Positions 1-7,723 of a DNA stretch of 41,231 nt are shown one piece after another. The notes under the pieces were generated by a model, which ran no database searches, had not been told where the DNA came from, and was given only the letters and a program-made list of their open reading frames with translations. This DNA is from Bordetella parapertussis (GTDB taxonomy: Bacteria; Pseudomonadota; Gammaproteobacteria; Burkholderiales; Burkholderiaceae_B), in assembly GCA_945872285.1 (NCBI GenBank), contig CAMBZR010000022.1, forward strand, positions 1 through 41,231, given 5' to 3'. Every line of letters starts with the position of its first letter. Within the stretch, counting starts at the first letter, position 1. The position numbers and the translations under genes are program-made.

Positions 1-186
1 TTGCCACAAGCGGCAACTGAGGCCGAAGTCAACGCCGCGATCGACGCCGCCCTAGCAGAAGTGCAAGCACAAGGCATTACCGGCAACCCTGCCATGGGTA
101 AAGTCATGGCGCTCTTAAAACCAGCTTTAGCCGGTCGCGCCGACATGTCACTGTTGTCTGCGCTGGTTAAAGCAAAGCTCGGCTGA
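1..186 (+). CDS. GatB/YqeY-domain protein, C-terminal part (5' truncated by window)
   Basis: Only the last 61 codons are visible and the frame is open to the window edge. The peptide runs LPQAATEAEV... and ends in GRADMSLLSALVKAKLG, the usual end of YqeY-family proteins. That C-terminal helical domain is shared with the GatB subunit of the amidotransferase and is thought to bind tRNA. Family members are about 150 residues, so roughly the first 90 lie upstream. In many proteobacteria the gene sits between rpsU and dnaG, which cannot be checked here. The first codon TTG is probably an internal Leu, not a start. The family assignment is fairly sure; the precise function is not known. Confidence 0.8.
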   Translation: MPQAATEAEVNAAIDAALAEVQAQGITGNPAMGKVMALLKPALAGRADMSLLSALVKAKLG

Positions 187-214
187 GCCAGCGCCCGCCC
201 GACGTGACGCGAGG

Positions 215-233
215 TTGACGCGGTCAGCGTCAA
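215..233. terminator. Hairpin between convergent genes, possible weak terminator
   Basis: A perfect 7-base inverted repeat (TTGACGC, loop GGTCA, GCGTCAA) lies between the convergent stops of the YqeY-type gene and the thioesterase gene. No T-tract follows on either strand, so intrinsic termination would be weak. Confidence 0.3.
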
Positions 234-251
234 AGGCCTGTTAAAGCGGCT

Positions 252-677
252 TTACGCGGCCTTCGCTCGGTATTTGGCCTTTAGTACTTTGAACGAAGCC
301 GAGGCTTTCGCAATCAGTTTACCCTCGGTATCTAACACTTCACCCTCGCAAAAAGCAATCGACGAACCGCGTCGCAGGCAACGCGCCTGAATCGTCAAGT
401 CGGTCACCGCGGGCTCAAAACAGCTCACGGTGATGTCGATCGTTGCCATGCCGATCCCCAGAGGGTCAACCGAACGACCCGCCGCACTGAGGGTGAAATC
501 AAGCAGGCTCATCAGCGCACCGCCATGAATGTGGCCGCGGCTATTCAGTAAATCATCGCGAATTTTTAACCGTGTCACAGCACGTTCGTCTGCACACAGC
601 ACGGGCTCTACACCTAAAAATTTCAGGTAGGGGATATCAAGACCAAAATAAGTGGACGGTTCAAAAGGTTCGGACAC
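252..677 (-). CDS. PaaI-type hotdog-fold thioesterase
   Basis: Probable acyl-CoA thioesterase of the PaaI/YdiI hotdog superfamily, which hydrolyses aryl- or acyl-CoA thioesters in the cytoplasm. The hallmark HGGALMSLLD is present (His51 and Asp60, counting from the chosen start), preceded by LLNSRGHI as is typical. The frame is open upstream to base 872, but that part overlaps the lipoprotein gene and does not look like a thioesterase. The GTG at 677 gives 141 residues, the normal family length. A TTG at 719, just past the lipoprotein stop, is an alternative. Neither has a clear ribosome binding site. It is co-directional with and directly downstream of the lipoprotein gene. The substrate cannot be told from sequence. 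Confidence 0.8.
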   Translation of the reverse strand: MSEPFEPSTYFGLDIPYLKFLGVEPVLCADERAVTRLKIRDDLLNSRGHIHGGALMSLLDFTLSAAGRSVDPLGIGMATIDITVSCFEPAVTDLTIQARCLRRGSSIAFCEGEVLDTEGKLIAKASASFKVLKAKYRAKAA

Positions 678-723
678 AATGCGCTTTTTAAGAAAATTGA
701 AATTGACGTTGTAGACCAACGCT

Positions 724-1188
724 TTATTTTTTATTGGCGGGTCGAGCGCTCGGCATGTAGCGGGTACATGTCCAGACGCCAAACTGCAAGGCATCGTGCA
801 TCGCGGCAAGTGCGGCCGCGTCCCATATGTTGACACCCGCCAAACGGACGGTGATTTCAGAATTTTTATCATCTAAGGCGCGGATATCGACCTGACCATA
901 GCGCCCACTCCCCAGGCCGTTTGTCACAAAAACCTGTGCCGTGCGAGCGGCCGAATCAAGTTGTCCTTTAACGGGTAGATCGCCCTCATCGCTCCAGCAC
1001 TCTCTGGCTTGCACCAGGGCGAGTTGATAGACCTCTTGGTAGGCGCGCGGCAGCACAAAGGTTTCTTTAGGTGAGTTTGCCGACTCAAGCCCGACGCAGC
1101 CTGTCAAAAACAGGAGGGTCAAAATCGACATGACCGCCGACATCCCCGTCGGCATCAACACCGACAGACATTTTATTTTGTTCAACAT
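724..1188 (-). CDS. Small predicted outer-membrane lipoprotein of unknown function
   Basis: The 154-residue product begins MLNKIKCLSVLMP, has a hydrophobic stretch and then a lipobox LTGC (Cys about residue 31), so it should be lipidated by the Lgt/LspA route. The mature part, about 120 residues, is of mixed composition and I recognise no named domain; it contains a possible disulfide pair (ARECWS and VWTCTRY). The ATG at 1188 is preferred over the upstream in-frame start because GAGAG lies about 8 bases before it. It is divergent from the DUF423 gene and may be co-transcribed with the thioesterase gene downstream. Lipoprotein status is seen in sequence; the function is unknown. Confidence 0.75.
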   Translation of the reverse strand: MLNKIKCLSVLMPTGMSAVMSILTLLFLTGCVGLESANSPKETFVLPRAYQEVYQLALVQARECWSDEGDLPVKGQLDSAARTAQVFVTNGLGSGRYGQVDIRALDDKNSEITVRLAGVNIWDAAALAAMHDALQFGVWTCTRYMPSARPANKK

Positions 1189-1344
1189 AGTTTTTGCTCT
1201 CAGACAACCTGCGCTCAAATCATATTTTAGCGTTAATGCTAGCCTTGAGCCTTCGCAAAGACTTTTCTCTCGTCACCGTATACGTAAGCTCACTTGTCCG
1301 CGCACTTCTCACCAAACTTTTAGCCTCACGGGCGCCCTCCTCTC

Positions 1345-1758
1345 ATGTCCCCTAAAAATACTCTCGCCCACCCGACGCACTACAGCCCAAGCGCCAGCCA
1401 GCGCGGCTGGTTCGTTGTCGCCGCCTTATTGGGCCTGACGGCTGTCGCCTTGGGTGCCGTGGCCTCGCACGCGTTAGCCGACCCCTTGGCTGCGCGGGCT
1501 GTCGAACGCGCCTCGCTGTATCAATTGATTCACGCCGTCGTCTTGCTCTTTGCCGCCGGCTTAACCGGTTACCTTGCGCTGGGCGCGCGTTGTTTTTTAC
1601 TCGCAGGCACCGTCTTGTTTTGTGGCTCGATCGAGCTTAAGTACTTGTTCTCAGTCACAAATGCCAGCGCCTTTGCACCCGCTGGAGGCGTTTGTCTGAT
1701 GCTCGGTTGGCTGCTGCTCGGTGCCTCGGCGCTGAGACGCGGCACACCCAACAATTAA
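1345..1758 (+). CDS. DUF423 family small inner-membrane protein
   Basis: A 137-residue protein with four hydrophobic segments at about residues 22-42, 62-80, 83-100 and 108-128. It matches the YgdD/DUF423 pattern: GAVASHAL after the first helix, LIHAVVLLFAAGL in the second, a CGSIELKYL segment in the third and APAGGVCLMLGWLLLG in the fourth. The family is widespread in proteobacteria and has no established biochemical role. It appears to be transcribed alone, divergent from the lipoprotein gene across 156 bases. No good Shine-Dalgarno sequence precedes the ATG. Confidence 0.85.
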   Translation: MSPKNTLAHPTHYSPSASQRGWFVVAALLGLTAVALGAVASHALADPLAARAVERASLYQLIHAVVLLFAAGLTGYLALGARCFLLAGTVLFCGSIELKYLFSVTNASAFAPAGGVCLMLGWLLLGASALRRGTPNN

Positions 1759-1811
1759 CACTCTCTCACCCGCGCGCCCCACGCGAGCTCGCATCGGTGG
1801 TAAAAAGCTAT

Positions 1812-1840
1812 TTGATGAGTGCCTCACTCTGCACTATTTT
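1812..1840 (+). promoter_or_regulatory. Candidate sigma-70 promoter of the thiolase/DUF35 operon
   Basis: TTGATG (1812-1817) and TATTTT (1835-1840) are separated by exactly 17 bases, each matching the consensus at 4 of 6 positions, and lie 28 bases before the thiolase start. A palindrome GAGTG-CCT-CACTC (1817-1829) occupies the spacer and could be an operator. The prediction rests on pattern only. Confidence 0.35.
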
Positions 1841-1867
1841 ATTGACTCTTGATCAACACAACGACCC

Positions 1868-3037
1868 ATGACAATACGAGACAAAGCTTATATCGTTGGT
1901 GCCTACGAGCACCCTACCCGCAAAGCACCTGATAAGTCGGTGGCGCAAATTCACGCTGAATCGGCTAAGGGCGCACTTGCCGATGCCGGTTTGTCGCTCA
2001 GCGACATCGACGGCTATTACTGCGCCGGTGACGCACCCGGTTTGGGCATGCTCAACATGGCCGACTACATGGGTCTCACAAAATTGCGCCATGTCGACTC
2101 AACCGAGACCGGTGGCTGCTCTTATCTGATTCATGTCTCGCACGCCGCGCAGGCGATTGCAGCGGGTAAGTGCAAAATCGCCCTGATTACTCTGGCCGGT
2201 CGCCCGCGCTCGGCTGGCTCGTCAGGCATGCAGCCGCGCAGTTGGGGCGTAGACATTCCTGACGTGCCCTTTGAAGCGCCGTTTGGTCCAGTCACAGTCA
2301 ACAGCTATGCCATGGTTGCCGCACGGCACATGTACGAATACGGCACCACAGCCGAGCAATTGGCCTGGATTAAAGTGGCTGCATCGCATCATGCGCAACA
2401 CAACCCACACGCCATGCTGCGTGACGTTGTCACCGTCGAAGACGTGGTGAACTCTCCCTTGGTCTCAACACCTTTGCATCGTCTGGATTGCTGCGTGGTC
2501 AGTGATGGCGGCGGCGCCTTGATTGTCGCTCACCCAGATATCGCCAAGTCGCTTAAACGGCCGCTGGTGAAGGTACGTGGCGCGGGTGAAGCGCTTAAAG
2601 GTCAGTTAGGCGGTCATGTTGACTTAACCTACTCGGGCGCACGCGCTTCGGGCGCAGCTGCCTTCGCAGAAGCGGGCCTGACGCCTCAAGACATTAAATA
2701 CGCTTCGATCTATGACAGCTTTACCATCACGGTCTTGATGCAGCTTGAAGATCTCGGTTTTTGCAAAAAAGGCGAAGGTGGAAAATTCGTCTCAGACGGC
2801 AATCTGATTTCAGGAGTTGGCAAACTACCTTTTAATACCGATGGCGGTGGCTTGTGTAATAACCACCCTGCTAACCGCGGCGGCATTACAAAGGTCATTG
2901 AGGCGGTGCGTCAATTGCGCGGCGAAGCTCATCCTGCCGTACAAGTTAAAAACTGCGATCTTGCCCTCGCACATGGCACAGGCGGCCTGCTTGGCGCGCG
3001 CCACGGCAGTGCAACCCTGATTCTGGAGCGTGCATAA
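1868..3037 (+). CDS. Thiolase-family protein (SCP-x / lipid-transfer-like)
   Basis: A 389-residue thiolase-fold protein. The nucleophilic-Cys region is ETGGCSYLIHVS (Cys84). Near the C-terminus the usual GHPxGxTG is replaced by NNHPANRGG, and the second catalytic Cys is replaced in AHGTGG. These are features of the SCP-x/Ltp clade, not of biosynthetic or degradative acetyl-CoA acetyltransferases. Members act in thiolytic or retro-aldol cleavage of branched or sterol-side-chain acyl-CoAs, usually with a DUF35 partner. The next gene, 2 bases downstream, encodes exactly such a partner, so the two probably form a heteromeric enzyme. The start ATG lacks a clear ribosome binding site. The clade is confident; the substrate is unknown. 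Confidence 0.87.
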   Translation: MTIRDKAYIVGAYEHPTRKAPDKSVAQIHAESAKGALADAGLSLSDIDGYYCAGDAPGLGMLNMADYMGLTKLRHVDSTETGGCSYLIHVSHAAQAIAAGKCKIALITLAGRPRSAGSSGMQPRSWGVDIPDVPFEAPFGPVTVNSYAMVAARHMYEYGTTAEQLAWIKVAASHHAQHNPHAMLRDVVTVEDVVNSPLVSTPLHRLDCCVVSDGGGALIVAHPDIAKSLKRPLVKVRGAGEALKGQLGGHVDLTYSGARASGAAAFAEAGLTPQDIKYASIYDSFTITVLMQLEDLGFCKKGEGGKFVSDGNLISGVGKLPFNTDGGGLCNNHPANRGGITKVIEAVRQLRGEAHPAVQVKNCDLALAHGTGGLLGARHGSATLILERA

Positions 3038-3039
3038 TC

Positions 3040-3441
3040 ATGACTATGATGTATCAACCTAACCCCCTCCCGGCACCTGTCAAAGAACCCGGCAACGAAC
3101 CCTTTTGGGATGCTGCTAAAAACGGTAAGTTTTTAGTTAAATATTGCACCTCGTGCAAGAAGCCACACTGGTATCCGCGTGCGCTTTGCCCTTTCTGTTT
3201 TGGTGAGACCGAATGGAAAGAAGGCTCAGGCAAAGGCGTCATTTACTCGTTAAGCGTCATGCAGCGCGGCAACCCTAATCCTTATTGCATCGCCTACGTC
3301 ACGCTCGAAGAAGGCGTCACGATGATGACGCAAATTGTCGATTGTGATTTGGCGGCTTTAAAAATTGGGCAGCACGTCAAGCTGGTGTTTAAACCCACCG
3401 AAGGTGATGGGCCACCCGTACCAATGTTTACGCCGGGTTAA
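3040..3441 (+). CDS. DUF35 zinc-ribbon/OB-fold partner of the thiolase
   Basis: A 133-residue DUF35 protein. An N-terminal rubredoxin-like zinc ribbon is formed by CTSC (Cys36, Cys39) and CPFC (Cys50, Cys53), followed by an OB fold with GKGVIYSLSVM and PYCIAYVTLEEGVTMMTQIVD. DUF35 proteins bind thiolase-like enzymes and are needed for their activity or acyl-CoA channelling. The gene starts 2 bases after the thiolase stop, with GGAG at 3025-3028 inside the thiolase gene, so translation is likely coupled. In-frame ATGs at 3046 and 3049 are alternative starts. A strong terminator follows. Confidence 0.88.
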   Translation: MTMMYQPNPLPAPVKEPGNEPFWDAAKNGKFLVKYCTSCKKPHWYPRALCPFCFGETEWKEGSGKGVIYSLSVMQRGNPNPYCIAYVTLEEGVTMMTQIVDCDLAALKIGQHVKLVFKPTEGDGPPVPMFTPG

Positions 3442-3453
3442 ATAAAAGCGCAT

Positions 3454-3485
3454 AAAAAAAAGGATCCGCAAGGATCCTTTTTTTT
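3454..3485. terminator. Strong bidirectional intrinsic terminator
   Basis: A perfect 14-base inverted repeat (eight A, then GGATCC; GGATCC, then eight T) surrounds the loop GCAA, a GNRA tetraloop. It has a T-run in both directions and lies 12 bases after the DUF35 stop. It ends the thiolase/DUF35 operon and can also stop minus-strand transcripts arriving from the DUF945 gene. Confidence 0.9.
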
Positions 3486-3640
3486 GTCTGACGAACGTCT
3501 GAGACAACTTAGTATTCAAAATGCACGCGAAGCGACCAGGCAACAGGCTGGCATGTCGATTATTTCGGCCTCGGTGCCAAGTGCCGCAAAAAAGACTCGC
3601 ATCAGATTCTTTCGTTAAGCGCTATCCTTTCAAAGAGGTT

Positions 3641-4924
3641 TTACTTCTTAGGATACAAGGCTGCATTGATCAGATCATCAAAATACGCGAGATTGTCACG
3701 CACATCGTGATTTTTTCCGTTCGCTCTGAGCGTGCCGTTGGCGAACTGAAAATTTGCCCTTAAGCCTTCGCGAGTTTCAGTCGCGATCCCTAACATAAGC
3801 GCCAGGCGTTTTTGCGTGTTGTCGATGATGCGGCCTTGCGCTTCAAGTTTGCCGTTGGCTTTGACAGACTGCGCAACTGAGAACTGAGCGGCTGTGGTGC
3901 CGGCCGGTTTGCTGACCTCAAGCAAAAAATCACCCTTGATGGAACCGGTACCCATTTTTGCGTTGATTTGCGGCAAGCCTACTGAAAATCCTTTAGCCAC
4001 TAAATTCTGTAATGCACCACTCGCACGGGACTTTTCGTCAGCGGTCAGGTTGCGAAAGTCATTGGAATCGGTGCTGATCGCCGAAAGCGTGTCAACGCTC
4101 TCGATATCCAACCCTTTGACGACAAACTCAAGCAGTAACTCACTGAGTTTTTGGCCGGCAACCGTCAGGCTCGCAATCTTTGGAATCACTTTTAGCTCTA
4201 GCTTGTCACCGACTTGAGCGCTTGCGACCTGCACGCCAATCGTTTCTGCTGTGGCCTCTTTTGTGCTGAGTTTGTTGATTGAGAGTTGTAGCGTACCAAG
4301 GCCACGCGCTCGATTTTGAATATCGCCGGTAAAACTCAGGCCTTGTATGTCGAGCGCATGGCCCTCACCCCGTGAACTGATCCGCTCGGTTTTCCAGTCA
4401 AGCGCAAGCGTTTTTTCACCCCAGGCGATATTGCCACTAGAAGGCGACAGATGAAACAACTCTTTGCCCTGCTTCATCGCCAGTTCAGGAAGTTTTAAGG
4501 TCGATAACGCCTTGCCACCATAGGCCAGTTTGCCCTGCCCTTGCAATTTAATTTCCGAACCAAATAAGCGGTTGAACTCGGTACCTGATTGACCCACGGG
4601 TTTCACTGCCCAGTTAAAACGCATCGACGAGGAAGGCAGCAAGAGGTGCTCGAGGTTGTAGTTGACCTGCAACGCAAAGAGTTGTTTGCCACTTTTTGCG
4701 TCAACCGCGACATCGTTAAAGCGAATTTCGAACTGCCCGCTAGAGGCGAACAACCCTTGTTTGTGATCGACCTCAGCCATACGTATTGCGGTATCTTGAC
4801 CCGCTTTCGCAGCGATTTTGGTGATCAGCGCGGTCGCCGAACGACCGACGTAGATACTTGCACCAAGCCAGGCCGCCACTGAGACGGCAAGTAATAAAAC
4901 GAGTGAGATTAATATTTTTTTCAA
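3641..4924 (-). CDS. DUF945 (YdgA-like) membrane-anchored protein
   Basis: A 427-residue protein with one N-terminal membrane segment (about residues 4-24), a short cytoplasmic n-region MKK and a long, mostly beta-rich periplasmic part. The composition, the early YVGRSATALI segment and repeated statements of the type LxxxELKVIPKIASLTV fit the DUF945/YdgA family, which is poorly characterised. It is the last gene of the minus-strand run that begins with ridA, 57 bases after proC. No catalytic motif is visible. The family call rests on overall pattern and is moderately sure. Confidence 0.65.
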   Translation of the reverse strand: MKKILISLVLLLAVSVAAWLGASIYVGRSATALITKIAAKAGQDTAIRMAEVDHKQGLFASSGQFEIRFNDVAVDAKSGKQLFALQVNYNLEHLLLPSSSMRFNWAVKPVGQSGTEFNRLFGSEIKLQGQGKLAYGGKALSTLKLPELAMKQGKELFHLSPSSGNIAWGEKTLALDWKTERISSRGEGHALDIQGLSFTGDIQNRARGLGTLQLSINKLSTKEATAETIGVQVASAQVGDKLELKVIPKIASLTVAGQKLSELLLEFVVKGLDIESVDTLSAISTDSNDFRNLTADEKSRASGALQNLVAKGFSVGLPQINAKMGTGSIKGDFLLEVSKPAGTTAAQFSVAQSVKANGKLEAQGRIIDNTQKRLALMLGIATETREGLRANFQFANGTLRANGKNHDVRDNLAYFDDLINAALYPKK

Positions 4925-4981
4925 TTGAGTGCTCTGTTTAAGTGACTACGTTCAAAAAGGTGACTGAAAAAAGTCCTGACG

Positions 4982-5815
4982 TTAGCGACCAAACTCGGCC
5001 GACAGTTCGCCTGCACGCGTATTGGCTGCCGCCATGGCTTGCGCCACGATATTTGAAAAATCTAATTGCATAAACACATCGAGTGCGGCGGCCGTCGTAC
5101 CGCCTGTTGAGGTGACCCGTTCGCGCAAAACCGAAGGTGACTCGGTCGACTCTGCGGCTAATTTAGTCGAACCCGCCAGCGTTGCAAGTGCGAGGGAGCG
5201 GGCCTGCGTGGCCGACAACCCAAGCGCCTGCGCACCCGCAATCAAGGCTTCTAAAAACAAAAATACATAAGCCGGACCGCTGCCAGACAACGCAGTCACG
5301 GCATCGAGAGCCTGATCGCTCTCGACCCAGACGACTTGCCCAACTGCACCCAAGACTTTGGCGGCGATATCTTGCTCGGGTTGTGGCAGGCCCGCGACGG
5401 CGGCCATTCCGGTCACGCCTGCCGCAACCAACGCTGGCGTGTTTGGCATACACCGCACGACTCGCGTAAACGGTTGTGTGGGAGTGCCTAGCCAAGTGGT
5501 CAGCGACGCCATTGAAATACCCGCTGCGATACTAATGACAAGGGTATTTGGTGTTAACCAGGGCTTGCACTGCAAGACAACCTCGCGCATCTGCTGCGGC
5601 TTGACCGCAAGGATCCAAACCTGTTGCGCGCCAAGCGTTTGGTCGGGCGCAGAGGCAACGCTGATGCCGCGTGCCTGCCACTGTTGGCGTAAGGTGTTGG
5701 CGACTTCAACGACGTGCAAACTGTTCGCCGCGCAGCCTTGGCCGAGCAAGCCTGAAACAAGCGCGTTGGCCATATTGCCACCGCCAATAAAAGCGATCGA
5801 AGGAAAACGATTCAT
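4982..5815 (-). CDS. proC: Pyrroline-5-carboxylate reductase
   Basis: The enzyme reduces 1-pyrroline-5-carboxylate to L-proline with NAD(P)H, the last step of proline synthesis. The N-terminal dinucleotide-binding motif is IAFIGGGNMANAL. VRCMPNTPALV lies mid-protein, and the family signature near the C-terminus is LRERVTSTGGTTAAAL. The ATG at 5815 gives 277 residues, close to the usual length of about 270. The frame is open upstream to 5881 but that extension has no family similarity. It lies downstream of ubiA on the same strand with a 75-base gap. Assignment is secure. Confidence 0.95.
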   Translation of the reverse strand: MNRFPSIAFIGGGNMANALVSGLLGQGCAANSLHVVEVANTLRQQWQARGISVASAPDQTLGAQQVWILAVKPQQMREVVLQCKPWLTPNTLVISIAAGISMASLTTWLGTPTQPFTRVVRCMPNTPALVAAGVTGMAAVAGLPQPEQDIAAKVLGAVGQVVWVESDQALDAVTALSGSGPAYVFLFLEALIAGAQALGLSATQARSLALATLAGSTKLAAESTESPSVLRERVTSTGGTTAAALDVFMQLDFSNIVAQAMAAANTRAGELSAEFGR

Positions 5816-5890
5816 AAGGACACCCGAGAGACAACGATGGTTACGCGCGTTGACAGGGTTGCGCACGTTAAAACTAAACATTCCAAGGTC

Positions 5891-6751
5891 TTAAGAAAAA
5901 ATTGTAGTCTGAAAAAAAATCCCGCAAAAGATCGCAAAGCCTATCCAGGTATTGTGTAAAAACGCCCGGAAACACGCCTCACGCTGGCGCTGCCGAATCC
6001 AATAAAGGTGTAGCACCGCCAGCGCGGCGCCGGCAAAAAGCCCAAGCCCATACGGCCAGCCATAACCGAGCAGCCATCCAGCGACACCGAGCAGTACAAA
6101 GGTCAGTACATAAGACACCGCTACGAAGAATACATCGTACCGACCAAACGTGATGGCTGAGGTTTTCAGACCCAAGCGAAGATCATCGTCGCGATCAACC
6201 ATCGCGTATTCTGTATCGTAGGCAATCGCCCAAAAGACGTTTGCCAAAAGCATTAACCACGCGACCGGGGGAACCGTCTCTAATACCGCAGCAAACCCCA
6301 TCGGAATCCCAAAGCCAAAAGCAATACCCAGATAGGCCTGAGGAATCGCAAAAAAACGTTTAAAGAGGGGATACGTCACCGCCAGTAAAGCTGCCACCAA
6401 GGCAAGCTGCAGCGTCAGGCGGTTCAGCGGCCACACGAGCGCTAAACTCAGCAGACCTAGCACTGCTGCGACGCCTAAGGCCTCGCCGGGCCGGATCAAA
6501 CCTGCAGTCAAGACGCGCTGTTCAGTTCGCTGTACGTGCAAATCAATATCGCGATCAAAATAATCATTCATCGCGCAACCCGCCGAACGCATCAAGATTG
6601 TTCCTAGGATAAAAATCGCTAAGACTTTAAAGCTTGGCCATCCATTTGACGCGGCAAACACCGCCCACAAGGTCGGCCATAGCAAAAGCAAGATGCCGAT
6701 CGGTTTATCGATTCGAATCAAGCGTCCATATAACCAGAGGCGCTGTTGCAT
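5891..6751 (-). CDS. ubiA: 4-hydroxybenzoate polyprenyltransferase
   Basis: An integral membrane prenyltransferase that attaches the polyprenyl tail to 4-hydroxybenzoate in ubiquinone synthesis. At 286 residues with about eight or nine hydrophobic segments it matches the family. The first Asp-rich motif is NDYFDRDID (Asn62 to Asp70) and the second is [19 protein letters not shown]; both bind Mg-diphosphate. It starts 2 bases after the oxyR stop, so the two are very likely co-transcribed and translationally linked. Confidence 0.95.
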   Translation of the reverse strand: MQQRLWLYGRLIRIDKPIGILLLLWPTLWAVFAASNGWPSFKVLAIFILGTILMRSAGCAMNDYFDRDIDLHVQRTEQRVLTAGLIRPGEALGVAAVLGLLSLALVWPLNRLTLQLALVAALLAVTYPLFKRFFAIPQAYLGIAFGFGIPMGFAAVLETVPPVAWLMLLANVFWAIAYDTEYAMVDRDDDLRLGLKTSAITFGRYDVFFVAVSYVLTFVLLGVAGWLLGYGWPYGLGLFAGAALAVLHLYWIRQRQREACFRAFLHNTWIGFAIFCGIFFQTTIFS

Positions 6752-6753
6752 GT

Positions 6754-7701
6754 TTAAGACTTTTTCTTGGCGGTAGGTTCAAGCATTTGTACCCCCTCTA
6801 GGCCGCAGGCGAACACCGCCTGCGCCAGCGTTTCGATGGCCACCATGCGAGGGTAGCTTTTACGCCATGCAAGTACAACGCGGCGATCCGGCACTGGTTT
6901 GTCAAACTTGATATAGCGCAATAAAGTATTGTTGCGCTCGGACTCAGGTACAGAGGTTAGCGGCATCACGGTGATGCCAATGCCGGCTGCCACCATGTGG
7001 CGGATGGTTTCAAGTGAAGACCCTTCAAAGGTTCTTTGAATCCCCTCACTGGCCGCCGCAAAGCGAGACAGCTCTGGACACACTTCGAGGACTTGATCTC
7101 GAAAGCAATGACCGCTTCCGAGCAACAGCATATTCTGCTGTTTAAGGTCTTCGGCCGAGATCGACTTGCGATTCGCCCAAGGATGGCTCGCTGGAATCAC
7201 CACAACAAAAGGCTCGTCATACAGCGCGCGCGTCGCAAGCCCCGCCTCGGGCAGTGGTAAGGCCAGAATGGCGCAATCGATTTCGCCCTGTCTGAGCAAT
7301 TCGATTAATTTGACTGTGAAGTTTTCTTGTAATACCAAGGGCATTTGTGGCGTACAGGAGATGTGCCATGGTACAAGTTTGGGTAATAAATATGGCCCGA
7401 TCGTGTGGATCACCCCCACACGTAACGCCCCAGCCAGGGGGTCGTTACCATGGCGGGCAAGTTCTTTTAAATTGGCGCTTTCTTCAAGCACTTTTTGTGC
7501 CTGTGAAACCAATGTTTGCCCAATGACCGTGACGCCAACTTCAGAACCACCGCGCTCAAAAATCGTGACGCCCAGTTCGTCTTCTAGCTTACGGATGGCA
7601 ACAGACAAGGTCGGCTGACTCACAAAACAGGCTTCAGCCGCGCGTCCAAAGTGTCTTTCGCGTGCGACCGCCACAATGTATTTCAGTTCAGTCAACGTCA
7701 T
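6754..7701 (-). CDS. oxyR: Hydrogen-peroxide sensor, LysR-type regulator OxyR
   Basis: A 315-residue LysR-type regulator with an N-terminal winged helix ([20 protein letters not shown]) and a substrate-binding-like domain from about residue 90. The redox pair is exactly placed: [16 protein letters not shown], with Cys199 and Cys208 matching the numbering of E. coli OxyR. The protein should form the peroxide-induced disulfide that activates antioxidant genes. No catalase or ahpC gene is adjacent; it sits between recG and ubiA on the same strand, an arrangement I recall from Bordetella-like genomes. Regulation of neighbours cannot be judged. Confidence 0.93.
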   Translation of the reverse strand: MTLTELKYIVAVARERHFGRAAEACFVSQPTLSVAIRKLEDELGVTIFERGGSEVGVTVIGQTLVSQAQKVLEESANLKELARHGNDPLAGALRVGVIHTIGPYLLPKLVPWHISCTPQMPLVLQENFTVKLIELLRQGEIDCAILALPLPEAGLATRALYDEPFVVVIPASHPWANRKSISAEDLKQQNMLLLGSGHCFRDQVLEVCPELSRFAAASEGIQRTFEGSSLETIRHMVAAGIGITVMPLTSVPESERNNTLLRYIKFDKPVPDRRVVLAWRKSYPRMVAIETLAQAVFACGLEGVQMLEPTAKKKS

Positions 7702-7723
7702 CTTTGTTTGAGCCTATAAAAAA

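Noticed and set aside
1130..1438. 102-codon plus-strand frame overlapping the lipoprotein and DUF423 starts
   Set aside because: No family pattern or ribosome binding site; it overlaps two better supported genes.
3521..3763. 80-codon plus-strand open frame after the terminator
   Set aside because: It overlaps the DUF945 gene in antisense, has no ribosome binding site and no recognisable pattern.
5358..5894. 178-codon plus-strand frame opposite proC
   Set aside because: Antisense shadow; proC motifs are clear on the other strand.
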